64,000 nucleotides of DNA from Fimousia sp036311565. GTDB taxonomy: Bacteria; Bacillota; Clostridia; Lachnospirales; Lachnospiraceae. Positions 18,345 through 26,967 of the stretch are shown one piece after another. Location of the stretch: contig JAXJPR010000051.1 of NCBI GenBank assembly GCA_036311565.1, forward strand, positions 37,427 to 101,426. The letters run 5' to 3'. The translations under genes and the position numbers were made by a program. The notes beneath the pieces were generated by a model. That model was not told where the DNA came from, searched no databases, and saw only the letters and a list, made by a program, of their open reading frames with translations. Every line of letters starts with the position of its first letter. Position 1 is the stretch's first letter.

Positions 18345-18426
18345 GTTGTTTATAACAATAATTTGAAACTAATAGAATTTCGTTTCGCAAGTACGTTGGC
18401 AAAATCCAACGAAATATGATGAAGAG
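18345..18426 (+). ncRNA. Probable ribosomal-protein leader of rpmE
   Basis: The leader can form the hairpin CGTTGG/CCAACG (18394-18399 with 18406-18411). The same right arm can instead pair as AACGAAAT (18408-18415) with ATTTCGTT (18377-18384). Two exclusive folds next to the ribosome site suggest feedback control by L31; L31 leader motifs are known in Firmicutes, but I cannot confirm this belongs to one. Confidence 0.45.
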
Positions 18427-18435
18427 GTGAAAAAC

Positions 18436-18636
18436 ATGCGTGAAGGAATCCATCCAAAATATTATCAAGCAAAAGTAGTATGCAACTGTGGTAATGAATT
18501 CGTAACAGGTTCTACAAAATCTGATATCCACGTAGAAATTTGTTCAAAATGTCATTCATTCTACACAGGACAGCAGAAAGCAAATCAGGCTCGTGGACGT
18601 ATTGAAAAATTCAATCGTAAATACGGAGTTAAGTAA
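18436..18636 (+). CDS. rpmE: 50S ribosomal protein L31
   Basis: 66-residue protein of the large ribosomal subunit. The start MREGIHPKYYQA matches the family's conserved N-terminus, so I place it at the ATG at 18436 after AGAGGTG rather than the in-frame GTG nine bases earlier. The cysteine pattern CNC..CSKC marks the zinc-binding form of L31. It lies between rho and DUF1385 and is followed at once by a terminator. Confidence 0.96.
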   Translation: MREGIHPKYYQAKVVCNCGNEFVTGSTKSDIHVEICSKCHSFYTGQQKANQARGRIEKFNRKYGVK

Positions 18637-18655
18637 TAAGAGTGATAACAAGAGT

Positions 18656-18684
18656 AGGTTGAGATATTTATCTCAACCTCTTTT
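18656..18684 (+). terminator. Terminator after rpmE
   Basis: Perfect 11-pair stem AGGTTGAGATA/TATCTCAACCT with a two-base centre, followed by CTTTT. Confidence 0.88.
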
Positions 18685-18723
18685 AAGTTAAAGAAGAAAG
18701 GTGCAGGACAGACGGGAAAAGCT

Positions 18724-19662
18724 ATGAAGAGAACGAGTATTGGCGGTCAGGCAGTAATTGAAGGCGTTATGATGAAAAATGGAAAAAAATGTGCCATCGC
18801 TGTCAGAAAACCGGATCAGACAATTGAAGTAAAGACATCTGTGCAAACGAGCATTTCAGAAAAATATCCAGTACTAAAACTACCAATTATCAGAGGAGTC
18901 GTAAATTTTGTAGAATCCATGATAGTAGGACTACAGACATTGACCTATTCTGCAAGCTTTTACGAAGAAGAGGAAGAAGAAAGCAAATTTGACCAATGGT
19001 TTGAGAATACCTTTAAAGAAAAGGGAGAATCTATTTTAATGGGAATTACTGTATGTATTTCCATACTGTTATCTATTGGAATCTTTATGATTCTTCCATA
19101 TTTATTGACTGGATTTTTAGAAGCCAGAATTGGAAATCATGCAATTGTTCTTGCACTGGAAGGAATCGTAAGAATTGCAATTTTTTTAGGTTATATTATA
19201 TTAATTTCACAGATGAAGGATATACAGAGAGTATTTATGTACCATGGAGCAGAGCACAAAACAATTAATTGTTTGGAGCATGGGGAAGATTTAACACCGG
19301 AAAACGTAAAAAAGTATTCCAGGCTTCATAAGAGGTGTGGAACCAGCTTTTTATTTATCGTGATGATCATTAGCATCTTTTTCTTCTTTTTTATCCGGGT
19401 AGACTCTATCGTTATGAAAGTAGTGCTGCGGCTGCTTTTGATTCCAGTGATTGCTGGTGTTTCTTATGAATTTATACGTTTTGCAGGAAAAAGTGATTCT
19501 AAAATTGTAATGGCATTGAGCAGACCAGGTATGATGCTGCAAAAATTAACGACCAGAGAGCCGGACAAAGAAATGATAGAAGTTGCCATTCAGTCTGTAG
19601 AAGGAGTTCTTGATTGGAAGAAATATGTAGAAGCAATCAGAAATGGAGAGTTGGAAGATTGA
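18724..19662 (+). CDS. DUF1385 (YqhQ-like) membrane protein
   Basis: 312 residues, function unknown. The start IGGQAVIEGVMMKNG is the hallmark of the DUF1385/YqhQ family, and the central YHGAEHKTINCLEHG and CGTSFLF segments are also family features. Membrane helices lie near residues 100-125, 138-160, 210-227 and 235-257. It overlaps prmC by one base (TGATG), so the two are translationally coupled; pairing DUF1385 with prmC and prfA is common in Clostridia. The ribosome site is weak. Confidence 0.9.
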   Translation: MKRTSIGGQAVIEGVMMKNGKKCAIAVRKPDQTIEVKTSVQTSISEKYPVLKLPIIRGVVNFVESMIVGLQTLTYSASFYEEEEEESKFDQWFENTFKEKGESILMGITVCISILLSIGIFMILPYLLTGFLEARIGNHAIVLALEGIVRIAIFLGYIILISQMKDIQRVFMYHGAEHKTINCLEHGEDLTPENVKKYSRLHKRCGTSFLFIVMIISIFFFFFIRVDSIVMKVVLRLLLIPVIAGVSYEFIRFAGKSDSKIVMALSRPGMMLQKLTTREPDKEMIEVAIQSVEGVLDWKKYVEAIRNGELED

Positions 19663-20507
19663 TGGAAACTTATAGAACCATACTAAAAAAAGGAGAAGGA
19701 GCTCTTTTAAATGCCCAGATCGACAATGCAGCAGGAGAAGCATGGTATCTTTTTGAATATGTATTTTCTATGAATCGTATGACGTACTTTATGGATGAAC
19801 AAAAAGAATGCGAAGATTTGGAAAAAAGAGAACAGTTCCAACGATACATTAAAAGAAGAATCGAAGAAAGAATACCATTACAGTATTTATTGGGAGTTCA
19901 GGAATTTATGGGACTTTCATTTAAGGTAACTCCTGCTGTATTAATACCAAGGCAAGACACAGAAACTTTAATTGAGGAGATTATTACAAAATCAGGAGAC
20001 GTTCATTCCGTTTTGGATATGTGTACAGGATCAGGCTGTATTGCCATCAGTCTTGCACATTATTTGAAACCTGAAAAGTGTATTGGTTCAGATATTTCAA
20101 AAGAAGCATTAAAGATTGCAAAAGAGAATGGAAAATCCCTGGCACCTATGGTAGAATTTATTAATAGTGATTTATTTGACGAAATTGAGGGAACGTTTGA
20201 TATCATCGTATCAAACCCACCGTATATTTCATCCCAGGAATGCAGAACATTAATGCCAGAAGTAAGGGAGCATGAACCGCTTCTTGCTTTAGATGGTCAT
20301 GAAGATGGTCTGTATTTTTATCGCCGTATCATAAAGGAGGCTCCTGGATATTTGAATATGGGTGGCTATCTATATTTCGAAATAGGGTATGATCAGGGGG
20401 AAAGCGTTCCGGCCCTGATGAAGGAAGCTGGATTTTGTGATATTGTCGTAAAGAAAGATTTGGCAGGCCTAGACCGGATCGTATATGGAAGATATGAAAG
20501 CAGATGA
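19662..20507 (+). CDS. prmC: Release factor glutamine methyltransferase
   Basis: Uses S-adenosylmethionine to methylate the glutamine of the GGQ motif in release factors. 281 residues from the ATG that overlaps the DUF1385 stop. The SAM-binding motif VLDMCTGSGCIAISLA lies near residue 119 and the catalytic NPPY (SNPPYIS) near 184. The start fits the family; an upstream in-frame ATG would sit inside DUF1385. Placed directly before prfA, its substrate. Confidence 0.95.
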   Translation: METYRTILKKGEGALLNAQIDNAAGEAWYLFEYVFSMNRMTYFMDEQKECEDLEKREQFQRYIKRRIEERIPLQYLLGVQEFMGLSFKVTPAVLIPRQDTETLIEEIITKSGDVHSVLDMCTGSGCIAISLAHYLKPEKCIGSDISKEALKIAKENGKSLAPMVEFINSDLFDEIEGTFDIIVSNPPYISSQECRTLMPEVREHEPLLALDGHEDGLYFYRRIIKEAPGYLNMGGYLYFEIGYDQGESVPALMKEAGFCDIVVKKDLAGLDRIVYGRYESR

Positions 20508-20522
20508 TGAAGGAGGATAACA

Positions 20523-21596
20523 ATGTTTGATAAATTAGAAGATTTAGTGGACCGTTTGGCTTCAGTGTTGGAAGAATTAAATGATCCAGATGTGGTCAAC
20601 GATCAAAAAAGATTCCGTTCTTTAATGAAGGAACAGAATGAATTGGCTCCAATTGTGGAAAAATATAACGAATATAAAGAAGCGAAACAAAATATTGAAG
20701 AAAGTCTGGAAATTTTAGAAGAAGAAACGGACGAAGATATGAGAGAACTGGCAAAAGAAGAATTGTCAGAATCCAAAGCAAGAGTAGAAGAATTGGAAGA
20801 TGAAATTAAAATTTTATTAATTCCAAAAGATCCAAATGATGATAAAAACGTTATTGTAGAAATTCGTGCTGGTGCAGGTGGGGATGAAGCTGCACTTTTT
20901 GCAGCCGAATTATTCCGTATGTACAGAAGTTATTCTGACAGCCGCAGATGGCGCACAGAAATGATCAGTGTAAATGAAAATGGAATTGGTGGATTTAAAG
21001 AGGTGTCCTTTATGATCACTGGACAGGGAGCTTATTCTAGATTGAAATACGAAAGTGGTGTTCATCGTGTTCAGCGTATTCCGGCAACAGAATCTGGCGG
21101 ACGTATTCATACCTCTACGGTTACAGTAGCGATTATGCCAGAAGCGGAAGAGGTAGATGTTGAGATTGATATGAACGATTGCCGTTTTGATGTATTCCGT
21201 GCATCCGGAAATGGAGGACAGTGTGTAAATACAACAGACTCTGCAGTACGATTAACACATATTCCAACAGGAATCGTAATTTCCTGTCAGGATGAAAAAT
21301 CCCAGTTAAAGAATAAAGATAAAGCATTAAAGGTATTACGTGCAAGATTGTATGAAATGGAAATGCAAAAAGCTCATGATGCAGAAGCAGAAGCAAGAAG
21401 AAGCCAGATTGGTACTGGGGATCGTGCAGAAAAGATTCGTACGTATAACTTCCCTCAGGGCCGTGTTACTGACCATAGAATTAAACTTACTTTGCACAAA
21501 TTGGATAATATTTTAAATGGAGATTTAGATGAAGTGATCGACAGCCTGACCGCGGCCGATCAGACAGCAAAATTAGCAAAAATGCAGGAACAGTAA
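20523..21596 (+). CDS. prfA: Peptide chain release factor 1
   Basis: Reads UAA and UAG stop codons and triggers peptide release. 357 residues with the N-terminal helical domain, the PAT tripeptide (RIPATESGG) expected for RF1 rather than SPF of RF2, and the catalytic GGQ in SGNGGQCVN near residue 233. AAGGAGG precedes the ATG. One base separates it from nadE. UAG decoding by this protein fits the many TAG stops in the window. Confidence 0.97.
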   Translation: MFDKLEDLVDRLASVLEELNDPDVVNDQKRFRSLMKEQNELAPIVEKYNEYKEAKQNIEESLEILEEETDEDMRELAKEELSESKARVEELEDEIKILLIPKDPNDDKNVIVEIRAGAGGDEAALFAAELFRMYRSYSDSRRWRTEMISVNENGIGGFKEVSFMITGQGAYSRLKYESGVHRVQRIPATESGGRIHTSTVTVAIMPEAEEVDVEIDMNDCRFDVFRASGNGGQCVNTTDSAVRLTHIPTGIVISCQDEKSQLKNKDKALKVLRARLYEMEMQKAHDAEAEARRSQIGTGDRAEKIRTYNFPQGRVTDHRIKLTLHKLDNILNGDLDEVIDSLTAADQTAKLAKMQEQ

Positions 21597-21597
21597 G

Positions 21598-23526
21598 ATG
21601 AAAGATGGATATATCAAAGTGGCAGCAGCGACGCCAAAAGTAAAAGTAGCAGACTGTCCATATAATACAAATTTAATTATTGATGAAATGAAAAAAGCCA
21701 GAGAAAAAGGGGTTCATATATTGGTTTTCTCTGAACTTACAATTAGTAGCTATACGTGTGGAGATTTGTTCCTTCAGGGACCATTGCTCCGTGATGCCGA
21801 AAAAGGATTGATAGCAATCAGAGATGCATCTTATGGAAGCAGTATGATCGTAGTTGTCGGTGTTCCTTATGCCGTTCATCAGAAATTGTATAACTGCGCG
21901 GCAGTGATTCAAAACGGTGTTATTTTAGGAATGGTACCAAAGACATATCTTCCAAATTATGCGGAATTTTATGAGGCAAGACATTTTGTCAAAGGATCAA
22001 AAAAAGTCCAAATGATTACGCTAGGTGGCCAGCAGGTACCATTCGGAACAAATTTGTTGTTTGAATGTGACGAAATGAAAGAATTGGTACTGGCATGTGA
22101 AATTTGTGAAGATTTATGGGTTCCTCATCCACCAAGTACCAGACATGCACTGGCTGGAGCAACGCTGATCTGTAATACGTCAGCCAGTGATGAGACAACA
22201 ACAAAAGAAGTGTATCGAAAAAATTTAGTTTCCAATCAGTCAGCCAGATTATTGTGTGGTTATATCTATGCCTGCGCAGGAGATGGAGAATCTACACAGG
22301 ATGTTGTTTACAGTGGACATAATCTGATTTGTGAAAACGGCTCTATTTTAGCAGAGGCAAAGCGATTTGCCAATGAAACCATCTATGCGCAAATTGATAT
22401 GCAAAAATTAGCATCGGAAAGACGTCGCATGACGACCTTTTTTGATGAAAATGAAGAAGAATATATGAGAGTTCCATTTTCTATGGAAATAAAAGACATT
22501 CCATTAGAACGCAGTTATTCAAAGACACCGTTTATTCCTTCCAGTCAAAGAGAAAGAGACAAACGATGTGATGAAATTTTAACGATCCAGGCAATGGGTC
22601 TGAAAAAGCGTTTGGAACATACCAAATGCCAGCATGCAGTTATTGGTATTTCAGGCGGTCTTGATTCTACCCTGGCTGTTTTAGTTACTGCAAGAGCTTT
22701 TGACATGCTTGGGCTTCCAAGAGAAAATATGATTTGTGTCACAATGCCTTGTTATGGAACAACAGATCGAACTTATCAAAATGCGATTACACTGATGACA
22801 CGATTAGGAGCAACCCTAAAAGAGATTAATATTATTAAGGCAGTGGAACAACATTTTAAAGATATTGAACACGATGAAAATATTCATAATGTTGTTTATG
22901 AAAATTCACAGGCAAGGGAACGAACACAGATTCTGATGGATTTAGCAAATAAATATAATGGTATGGTAATTGGAACTGGAGATTTATCTGAGCTTGCACT
23001 TGGATGGGCCACGTATAATGGGGATCATATGTCCATGTATGCAGTCAATTGTTCTGTTCCAAAGACGTTAGTACGATATCTGGTATTGTATTATGCAGAA
23101 ACAACAGAAGATCAAGCGTTAAAAGAAGTGTTGATGGATGTATTGGATACACCAGTAAGTCCAGAATTACTTCCACCAGTGGATGGAGTCATTTCCCAGA
23201 AAACAGAGGATTTAGTTGGACCATATGAATTGCATGATTTCTTTTTATACTATATTATGCGTTTTGGCTTCTCGCCTAAAAAATTATACCGTATGGCTGA
23301 GAAAACATTTGATGGGGTATATGAGAAAGAAACGATATATAAATGGTTAAGAACTTTCTTCTGGCGATTTTTTGCACAGCATTTTAAACGTACCTGTCTT
23401 CCAGATGGTCCTAAAGTTGGTTCTGTTGCAGTATCTCCAAGAGGAGATCTTCGTATGCCAACAGATGCCAGTGTAAACTTATGGATTCAGGAATTGGATG
23501 ATTTAAAAGAAGAATTAGGAATATAA
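21598..23526 (+). CDS. nadE: Glutamine-dependent NAD+ synthase
   Basis: Makes NAD+ from deamido-NAD+ using glutamine and ATP. 642 residues: an N-terminal nitrilase-type glutaminase domain with the Glu in FSELTIS, Lys in VPKTYLP and Cys in ACEICEDLW, and a C-terminal synthetase domain with the ATP pyrophosphatase loop SGGLDS near residue 351. The length is that of the two-domain form. It starts one base after prfA. It ends at a terminator shared with spoIIID. Confidence 0.96.
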   Translation: MKDGYIKVAAATPKVKVADCPYNTNLIIDEMKKAREKGVHILVFSELTISSYTCGDLFLQGPLLRDAEKGLIAIRDASYGSSMIVVVGVPYAVHQKLYNCAAVIQNGVILGMVPKTYLPNYAEFYEARHFVKGSKKVQMITLGGQQVPFGTNLLFECDEMKELVLACEICEDLWVPHPPSTRHALAGATLICNTSASDETTTKEVYRKNLVSNQSARLLCGYIYACAGDGESTQDVVYSGHNLICENGSILAEAKRFANETIYAQIDMQKLASERRRMTTFFDENEEEYMRVPFSMEIKDIPLERSYSKTPFIPSSQRERDKRCDEILTIQAMGLKKRLEHTKCQHAVIGISGGLDSTLAVLVTARAFDMLGLPRENMICVTMPCYGTTDRTYQNAITLMTRLGATLKEINIIKAVEQHFKDIEHDENIHNVVYENSQARERTQILMDLANKYNGMVIGTGDLSELALGWATYNGDHMSMYAVNCSVPKTLVRYLVLYYAETTEDQALKEVLMDVLDTPVSPELLPPVDGVISQKTEDLVGPYELHDFFLYYIMRFGFSPKKLYRMAEKTFDGVYEKETIYKWLRTFFWRFFAQHFKRTCLPDGPKVGSVAVSPRGDLRMPTDASVNLWIQELDDLKEELGI

Positions 23527-23534
23527 AAGAATAA

Positions 23535-23571
23535 AAAATACCAGGAACGCTAAATGCGTTCCTGGTATTTT
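23535..23571. terminator. Bidirectional terminator, nadE / spoIIID
   Basis: Perfect 16-pair stem AAAATACCAGGAACGC/GCGTTCCTGGTATTTT with a TAAAT loop, T-rich on the plus side and A-rich on the other, so it can serve both convergent genes. Its right arm encodes the last six residues of SpoIIID. Confidence 0.9.
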
Positions 23572-23801
23572 CTTTTTGTGGCAAGACCTCCCCGTAGATG
23601 GCGTTCCGCTTTATTAAAATCCAGAATTTCATTGACTTCTTTTGATAATGCTGGATTGATTTCTGGAAGCCGGTCTCTTAGATCTTTATGCACGGTCGAT
23701 TTTGAAATACCAAATTGTTTTGCTGTGGCGCGGACCGTCGCCTTATTGGCAATGGTATAATCGGCAATGGTTAAAATCCGTTCAACAATATAATCTCGCA
23801 T
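23550..23801 (-). CDS. spoIIID: Mother-cell transcription factor SpoIIID
   Basis: DNA-binding regulator of mother-cell genes during sporulation. 83 residues, normal length, with the helix-turn-helix TVRATAKQFGISKSTVHKDL and a basic C-terminus (RHLRGGLATKRKY) typical of the family. TTGGAG precedes the ATG. A good sigma-E-type promoter lies upstream (23830-23859), as expected from Bacillus, where spoIIID is a sigma-E gene. Its 3' end lies inside the shared terminator. Confidence 0.94.
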   Translation of the reverse strand: MRDYIVERILTIADYTIANKATVRATAKQFGISKSTVHKDLRDRLPEINPALSKEVNEILDFNKAERHLRGGLATKRKYQERI

Positions 23802-23829
23802 ATGTTTGCTGCTCCAATAAACTTGTTAC

Positions 23830-23859
23830 AGTCTATGCGAAAGCAAAAATAAATATAAC
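23830..23859 (-). promoter_or_regulatory. Candidate sigma-E promoter of spoIIID
   Basis: Read on the minus strand: GTTATATT (-35, 23852-23859), 14-base spacer, CATAGACT (-10, 23830-23837). This matches the Bacillus sigma-E pattern (ATATT, about 14 bases, CATANNNT). Confidence 0.6.
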
Positions 23860-23911
23860 ATAGAACCATGGTTGCAATATTTGCATATTTCATAAAATAT
23901 TCTTATAAATG

Positions 23912-23946
23912 AAAAAAGCAGCACTTTGGCTATGTACTGCTTTTTT
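23912..23946 (-). terminator. Terminator of the VTC-like gene
   Basis: AAAAAAGCAG pairs with CTGCTTTTTT; T-rich tail on the minus strand, just after the gene ending at 23984. Could work in both directions. Confidence 0.75.
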
Positions 23947-23983
23947 ATATTAGCCCGGCATAAGTTTTGTAGAAAGGATGATT

Positions 23984-24592
23984 TTAGCCGTTGCTAGCAA
24001 ATAATTCTTTTTCAAACGCCAGAAGTTGTTCCATCGGTTTGGAAATTTTTAGATTCTGACGTATGCTCATTCTCAAATTTGAATAGTCAGTTTTAAAGGA
24101 AAATCCTTTTGGTGCAAAAAAATCATTCGTAGTATAAGGTTTTCTGCTCATAGCTACGTCAAATACAATATCTAAAAATTTATTTTGGTGAAAAGTTTTT
24201 CTAGTAAATTCTTTACGATATGCTGGTATCAGCTGATGGTTCAGAATACTTTCATAAAAAGAGACCAGACGGGTATCTTCGGTATCTTTTAAAAAATCAT
24301 AATTTCCATTCAAAATATCATTTGCCTGTTCCTTTGTAAGCGGAATCAACTCTTTGGTAACAACATTCATGTCTTTTTGTTTTTGTTCGACATAAATATC
24401 TTCCATATCTTCCATAACAATGGAATAATGAATAGGGGAATCAGCGATGTCACTGCGAAAAGTAACTTTTCGTATATATGTACTCATCATACTTTTTGTT
24501 TTATCATCTAGTTCAATAAATTCCCGTTCTTTTTGTTTGTACTCAGTCATGTTCGTTGTGCGGATGACTTCTGTGTACATAATCTTACTCAT
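23984..24592 (-). CDS. Hypothetical protein, possibly VTC-domain-like
   Basis: 202 residues from the ATG at 24592, which has GGGAGG nine bases ahead; an upstream in-frame start has none. The central part (YVEQKQKD, then ELIPLTKEQANDIL) and the later PAYRKEFTRKTF with FLDIVFDVAMS resemble strands of VTC/CYTH-type polyphosphate polymerase domains, where basic and acidic residues line a tunnel. The similarity is weak and the protein is shorter than typical VTC proteins. It lies downstream of DUF4250 on the same strand. Function remains open. Confidence 0.55.
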   Translation of the reverse strand: MSKIMYTEVIRTTNMTEYKQKEREFIELDDKTKSMMSTYIRKVTFRSDIADSPIHYSIVMEDMEDIYVEQKQKDMNVVTKELIPLTKEQANDILNGNYDFLKDTEDTRLVSFYESILNHQLIPAYRKEFTRKTFHQNKFLDIVFDVAMSRKPYTTNDFFAPKGFSFKTDYSNLRMSIRQNLKISKPMEQLLAFEKELFASNG

Positions 24593-24700
24593 GAAGCAAC
24601 CTCCCATCTATATCATTATAATAAATTTCCTGGTAAAGAATGAAGTAAAAATATGAATGATAAATATATTGTTTTGAATAATTCTGCCTGCAATAAATAA

Positions 24701-24880
24701 TCAGATAAATTGATTCGTTTCTTTCTGATATTTATAATCAATTTTGGAAAGTGATTGTATAATTTCTTCTTTAGAAACATTTAAATCGTTGCATAATGCA
24801 TCTAAAGAAGGATAATAATCTCTTAATTTTGTGTTAATGACGCTTACCAGCATCATTGGATCTTTTGGCAATGAAGTCAT
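24701..24880 (-). CDS. DUF4250 family small protein
   Basis: 59-residue protein. The start MTSLPKDPMMLVSVINTKLR, then YPSLDALCNDLNVSKEEI and a C-terminal YKYQKETNQF, matches what I recall of DUF4250, a small Clostridia family of unknown function with a helix-turn-helix-like middle. A strong GGGAGG lies five to six bases ahead of the ATG. It probably has its own promoter (24907-24935). Probably cytosolic; no catalytic residues are visible. Confidence 0.85.
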   Translation of the reverse strand: MTSLPKDPMMLVSVINTKLRDYYPSLDALCNDLNVSKEEIIQSLSKIDYKYQKETNQFI

Positions 24881-24906
24881 AAAAACCTCCCTTTCTCATC
24901 TTCTTT

Positions 24907-24935
24907 ATATTATCACATAAAAAGTTTTTTGTCTT
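24907..24935 (-). promoter_or_regulatory. Candidate promoter of the DUF4250 gene
   Basis: Minus strand: AAGACA (24930-24935), 17-base spacer, TAATAT (24907-24912). Confidence 0.45.
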
Positions 24936-25023
24936 AAAAATAGGCGAAAATTACGAAAAATTTAAGAAAAGTGTGGAAAGTAAGTAAGGTTATGAGTAAA
25001 ATAGGAAAGAAAAGGAGTGGACA

Positions 25024-25608
25024 ATGAAATTATATTTTGTCAGACATGGAGAAACAAAAGAAAATAAAGAAGGAATTTATTATGGAAAAACAGATTCTGT
25101 TCTTTCTACAGAAGGAAAGGTACAGATACAAAAGATGGTTCCTTTTTTTGAAGAAAAGCAGTGGGATGCGGTTTTTGTAAGTCCTTTGGAAAGAGCAAAG
25201 CAATCCGCCCAAATTCTTCTGCCAAGAACAGAAAAAATTGTGGATGCCCGGTTAGAAGAAAGAAATTTTGGGATTTTTGAAGGAAAATCCTATAAAGAAA
25301 TTTTAAGATTCTATCCCGTGGAAGCCAAAAGTTGGGCAGAGGATTGGATGAATTACCGGATACCCAAGGGAGAAAGTTTTTTAGATGTTCAGCAAAGAAT
25401 AGAATCCTTTTCAAAAGAATTGTTAAGGCATAACTGGGAAAATGTGTTGATTGTATCACATAAAGGCACTATCATACAGTTATTCATGGCAATCCTGGAA
25501 TTGCCATTGGAACATTTTTGGAAATTTACTTTAGAGCAGGGATGTTATTCTGTGATTAATATTACTTATGGAAATGCAGTGCTTATGGCATTGAATCAGA
25601 AATTGTGA
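25024..25608 (+). CDS. Histidine phosphatase family protein
   Basis: 194 residues of the phosphoglycerate mutase-like superfamily. The catalytic RHGE motif (VRHGETKENKEG) is at residues 7-10, the phosphate-binding Arg is in SPLERAKQSA, the acid in ERNFGIFEG, and the second His in VSHKGTI near residue 146. Such proteins include alpha-ribazole phosphatase (CobC) and small-molecule phosphatases; substrate cannot be read from sequence. AAAAGGAG precedes the ATG. Nine bases separate it from rarA. Confidence 0.88.
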   Translation: MKLYFVRHGETKENKEGIYYGKTDSVLSTEGKVQIQKMVPFFEEKQWDAVFVSPLERAKQSAQILLPRTEKIVDARLEERNFGIFEGKSYKEILRFYPVEAKSWAEDWMNYRIPKGESFLDVQQRIESFSKELLRHNWENVLIVSHKGTIIQLFMAILELPLEHFWKFTLEQGCYSVINITYGNAVLMALNQKL

Positions 25609-25617
25609 GGGATACGT

Positions 25618-26967
25618 ATGGATTTATTTGATTATATGAGAGAACAGACGATGGAACAAGAGTCTCCGCTTGCTCAGAGACTTCGTCCGTCTACAATTGA
25701 AGAGGTAGTAGGGCAGGAACATATTATTGGAAAAGATAAATTATTATATCGGGCCATTAAGGCGGATAAGTTAAGTTCCATTATTTTTTATGGACCTCCA
25801 GGAACTGGGAAAACAACACTTGCAAAAGTAATTGCCAATTCTACAAAAGCGGAGTTTGTCCAAATGAACGCTACAACATCTGGAAAAAAGGAAATGCAGG
25901 AGGCAATTCAGACAGCTAAGAACAATCTGGGGATGTTTGGGAAAAAGACCATATTATTTATTGACGAAATTCATCGTTTCAATAAAGCACAGCAGGATTA
26001 TTTGCTTCCTTTTGTGGAAGATGGAACGGTAGTTCTCATAGGAGCAACTACAGAAAATCCATATTTTGAAGTTAATGGAGCGTTAATTTCCAGATCGAAT
26101 ATTTTTGAATTGTATCCGATTTCCAGTGATGGAATCAAAACATTGATTAAAAAAGCTGTTTATGATGAAGAAAAGGGAATGGGAACATATGGGGCAGACA
26201 TAAATGAAGATGCCCTTGAATTTTTGGCAGATATGGCAGAAGGAGATGCCAGAAGTGCATTAAATGCAATTGAACTTGGAATATTGACCACGAATCCATC
26301 TTTCGATGGAAAGATTCATATTACATTGGATGTAGCAGAACAATGCATCCAACGCCGTGCATTTCGCTATGACAAATCTGGAGATAACCATTATGATACC
26401 ATTTCTGCTTTTATTAAAAGTATGAGGGGATCTGATCCGGATGCAGCCGTATATTATCTGGCAAAAATGCTGGATGCTGGAGAAAGTGTTACATTTATTG
26501 CAAGAAGAATTATGATTTGTGCCTCAGAAGATGTAGGAAATGCAGATCCACAGGCACTTCAGGTAGCAGTAGCTGCATCACAGGCAGTAGAAAGAATTGG
26601 GATGCCAGAAGCCAGAATTATTCTGGCACAGGCCGTTACTTATGTTGCCTGCGCACCAAAAAGTAATGCTGCTTATCTGGCAGTGGATGATGCTCTTTCA
26701 TTAATCAGAACAAAGAGAGTTTCCGGAGTTCCGAATCATTTAAAGGATGCTCATTATAAAGGAGCCTCTAAATTAGGGCATGGCATCGGATACCAGTATG
26801 CTCATGATTATAAAAATCATTATGTAAAGCAGCAATATCTGCCGGATAGCCTGGTGGGAACAAGGTTTTATAACCCGACAGAAAATGGATATGAAAAGAA
26901 AATAAAGGAGCATCTTGCTTTTTTAGCGGAACATGCGGAGGATAATACCAATTCCAGCGATTATTAA
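25618..26967 (+). CDS. rarA: Replication-associated recombination protein A
   Basis: AAA+ ATPase acting at stalled replication forks (MgsA/RarA, Mgs1 family). 449 residues: RPSTIEEVVGQEHI at the N-terminus, Walker A GPPGTGKTT near residue 59, Walker B LFIDEIHRF near 114, the TTENP sensor segment, and the C-terminal tetramerisation domain with YQYAHDY. In operon with the upstream phosphatase gene. Its 3' end overlaps the convergent small membrane-protein gene by 45 bases. Confidence 0.95.
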   Translation: MDLFDYMREQTMEQESPLAQRLRPSTIEEVVGQEHIIGKDKLLYRAIKADKLSSIIFYGPPGTGKTTLAKVIANSTKAEFVQMNATTSGKKEMQEAIQTAKNNLGMFGKKTILFIDEIHRFNKAQQDYLLPFVEDGTVVLIGATTENPYFEVNGALISRSNIFELYPISSDGIKTLIKKAVYDEEKGMGTYGADINEDALEFLADMAEGDARSALNAIELGILTTNPSFDGKIHITLDVAEQCIQRRAFRYDKSGDNHYDTISAFIKSMRGSDPDAAVYYLAKMLDAGESVTFIARRIMICASEDVGNADPQALQVAVAASQAVERIGMPEARIILAQAVTYVACAPKSNAAYLAVDDALSLIRTKRVSGVPNHLKDAHYKGASKLGHGIGYQYAHDYKNHYVKQQYLPDSLVGTRFYNPTENGYEKKIKEHLAFLAEHAEDNTNSSDY

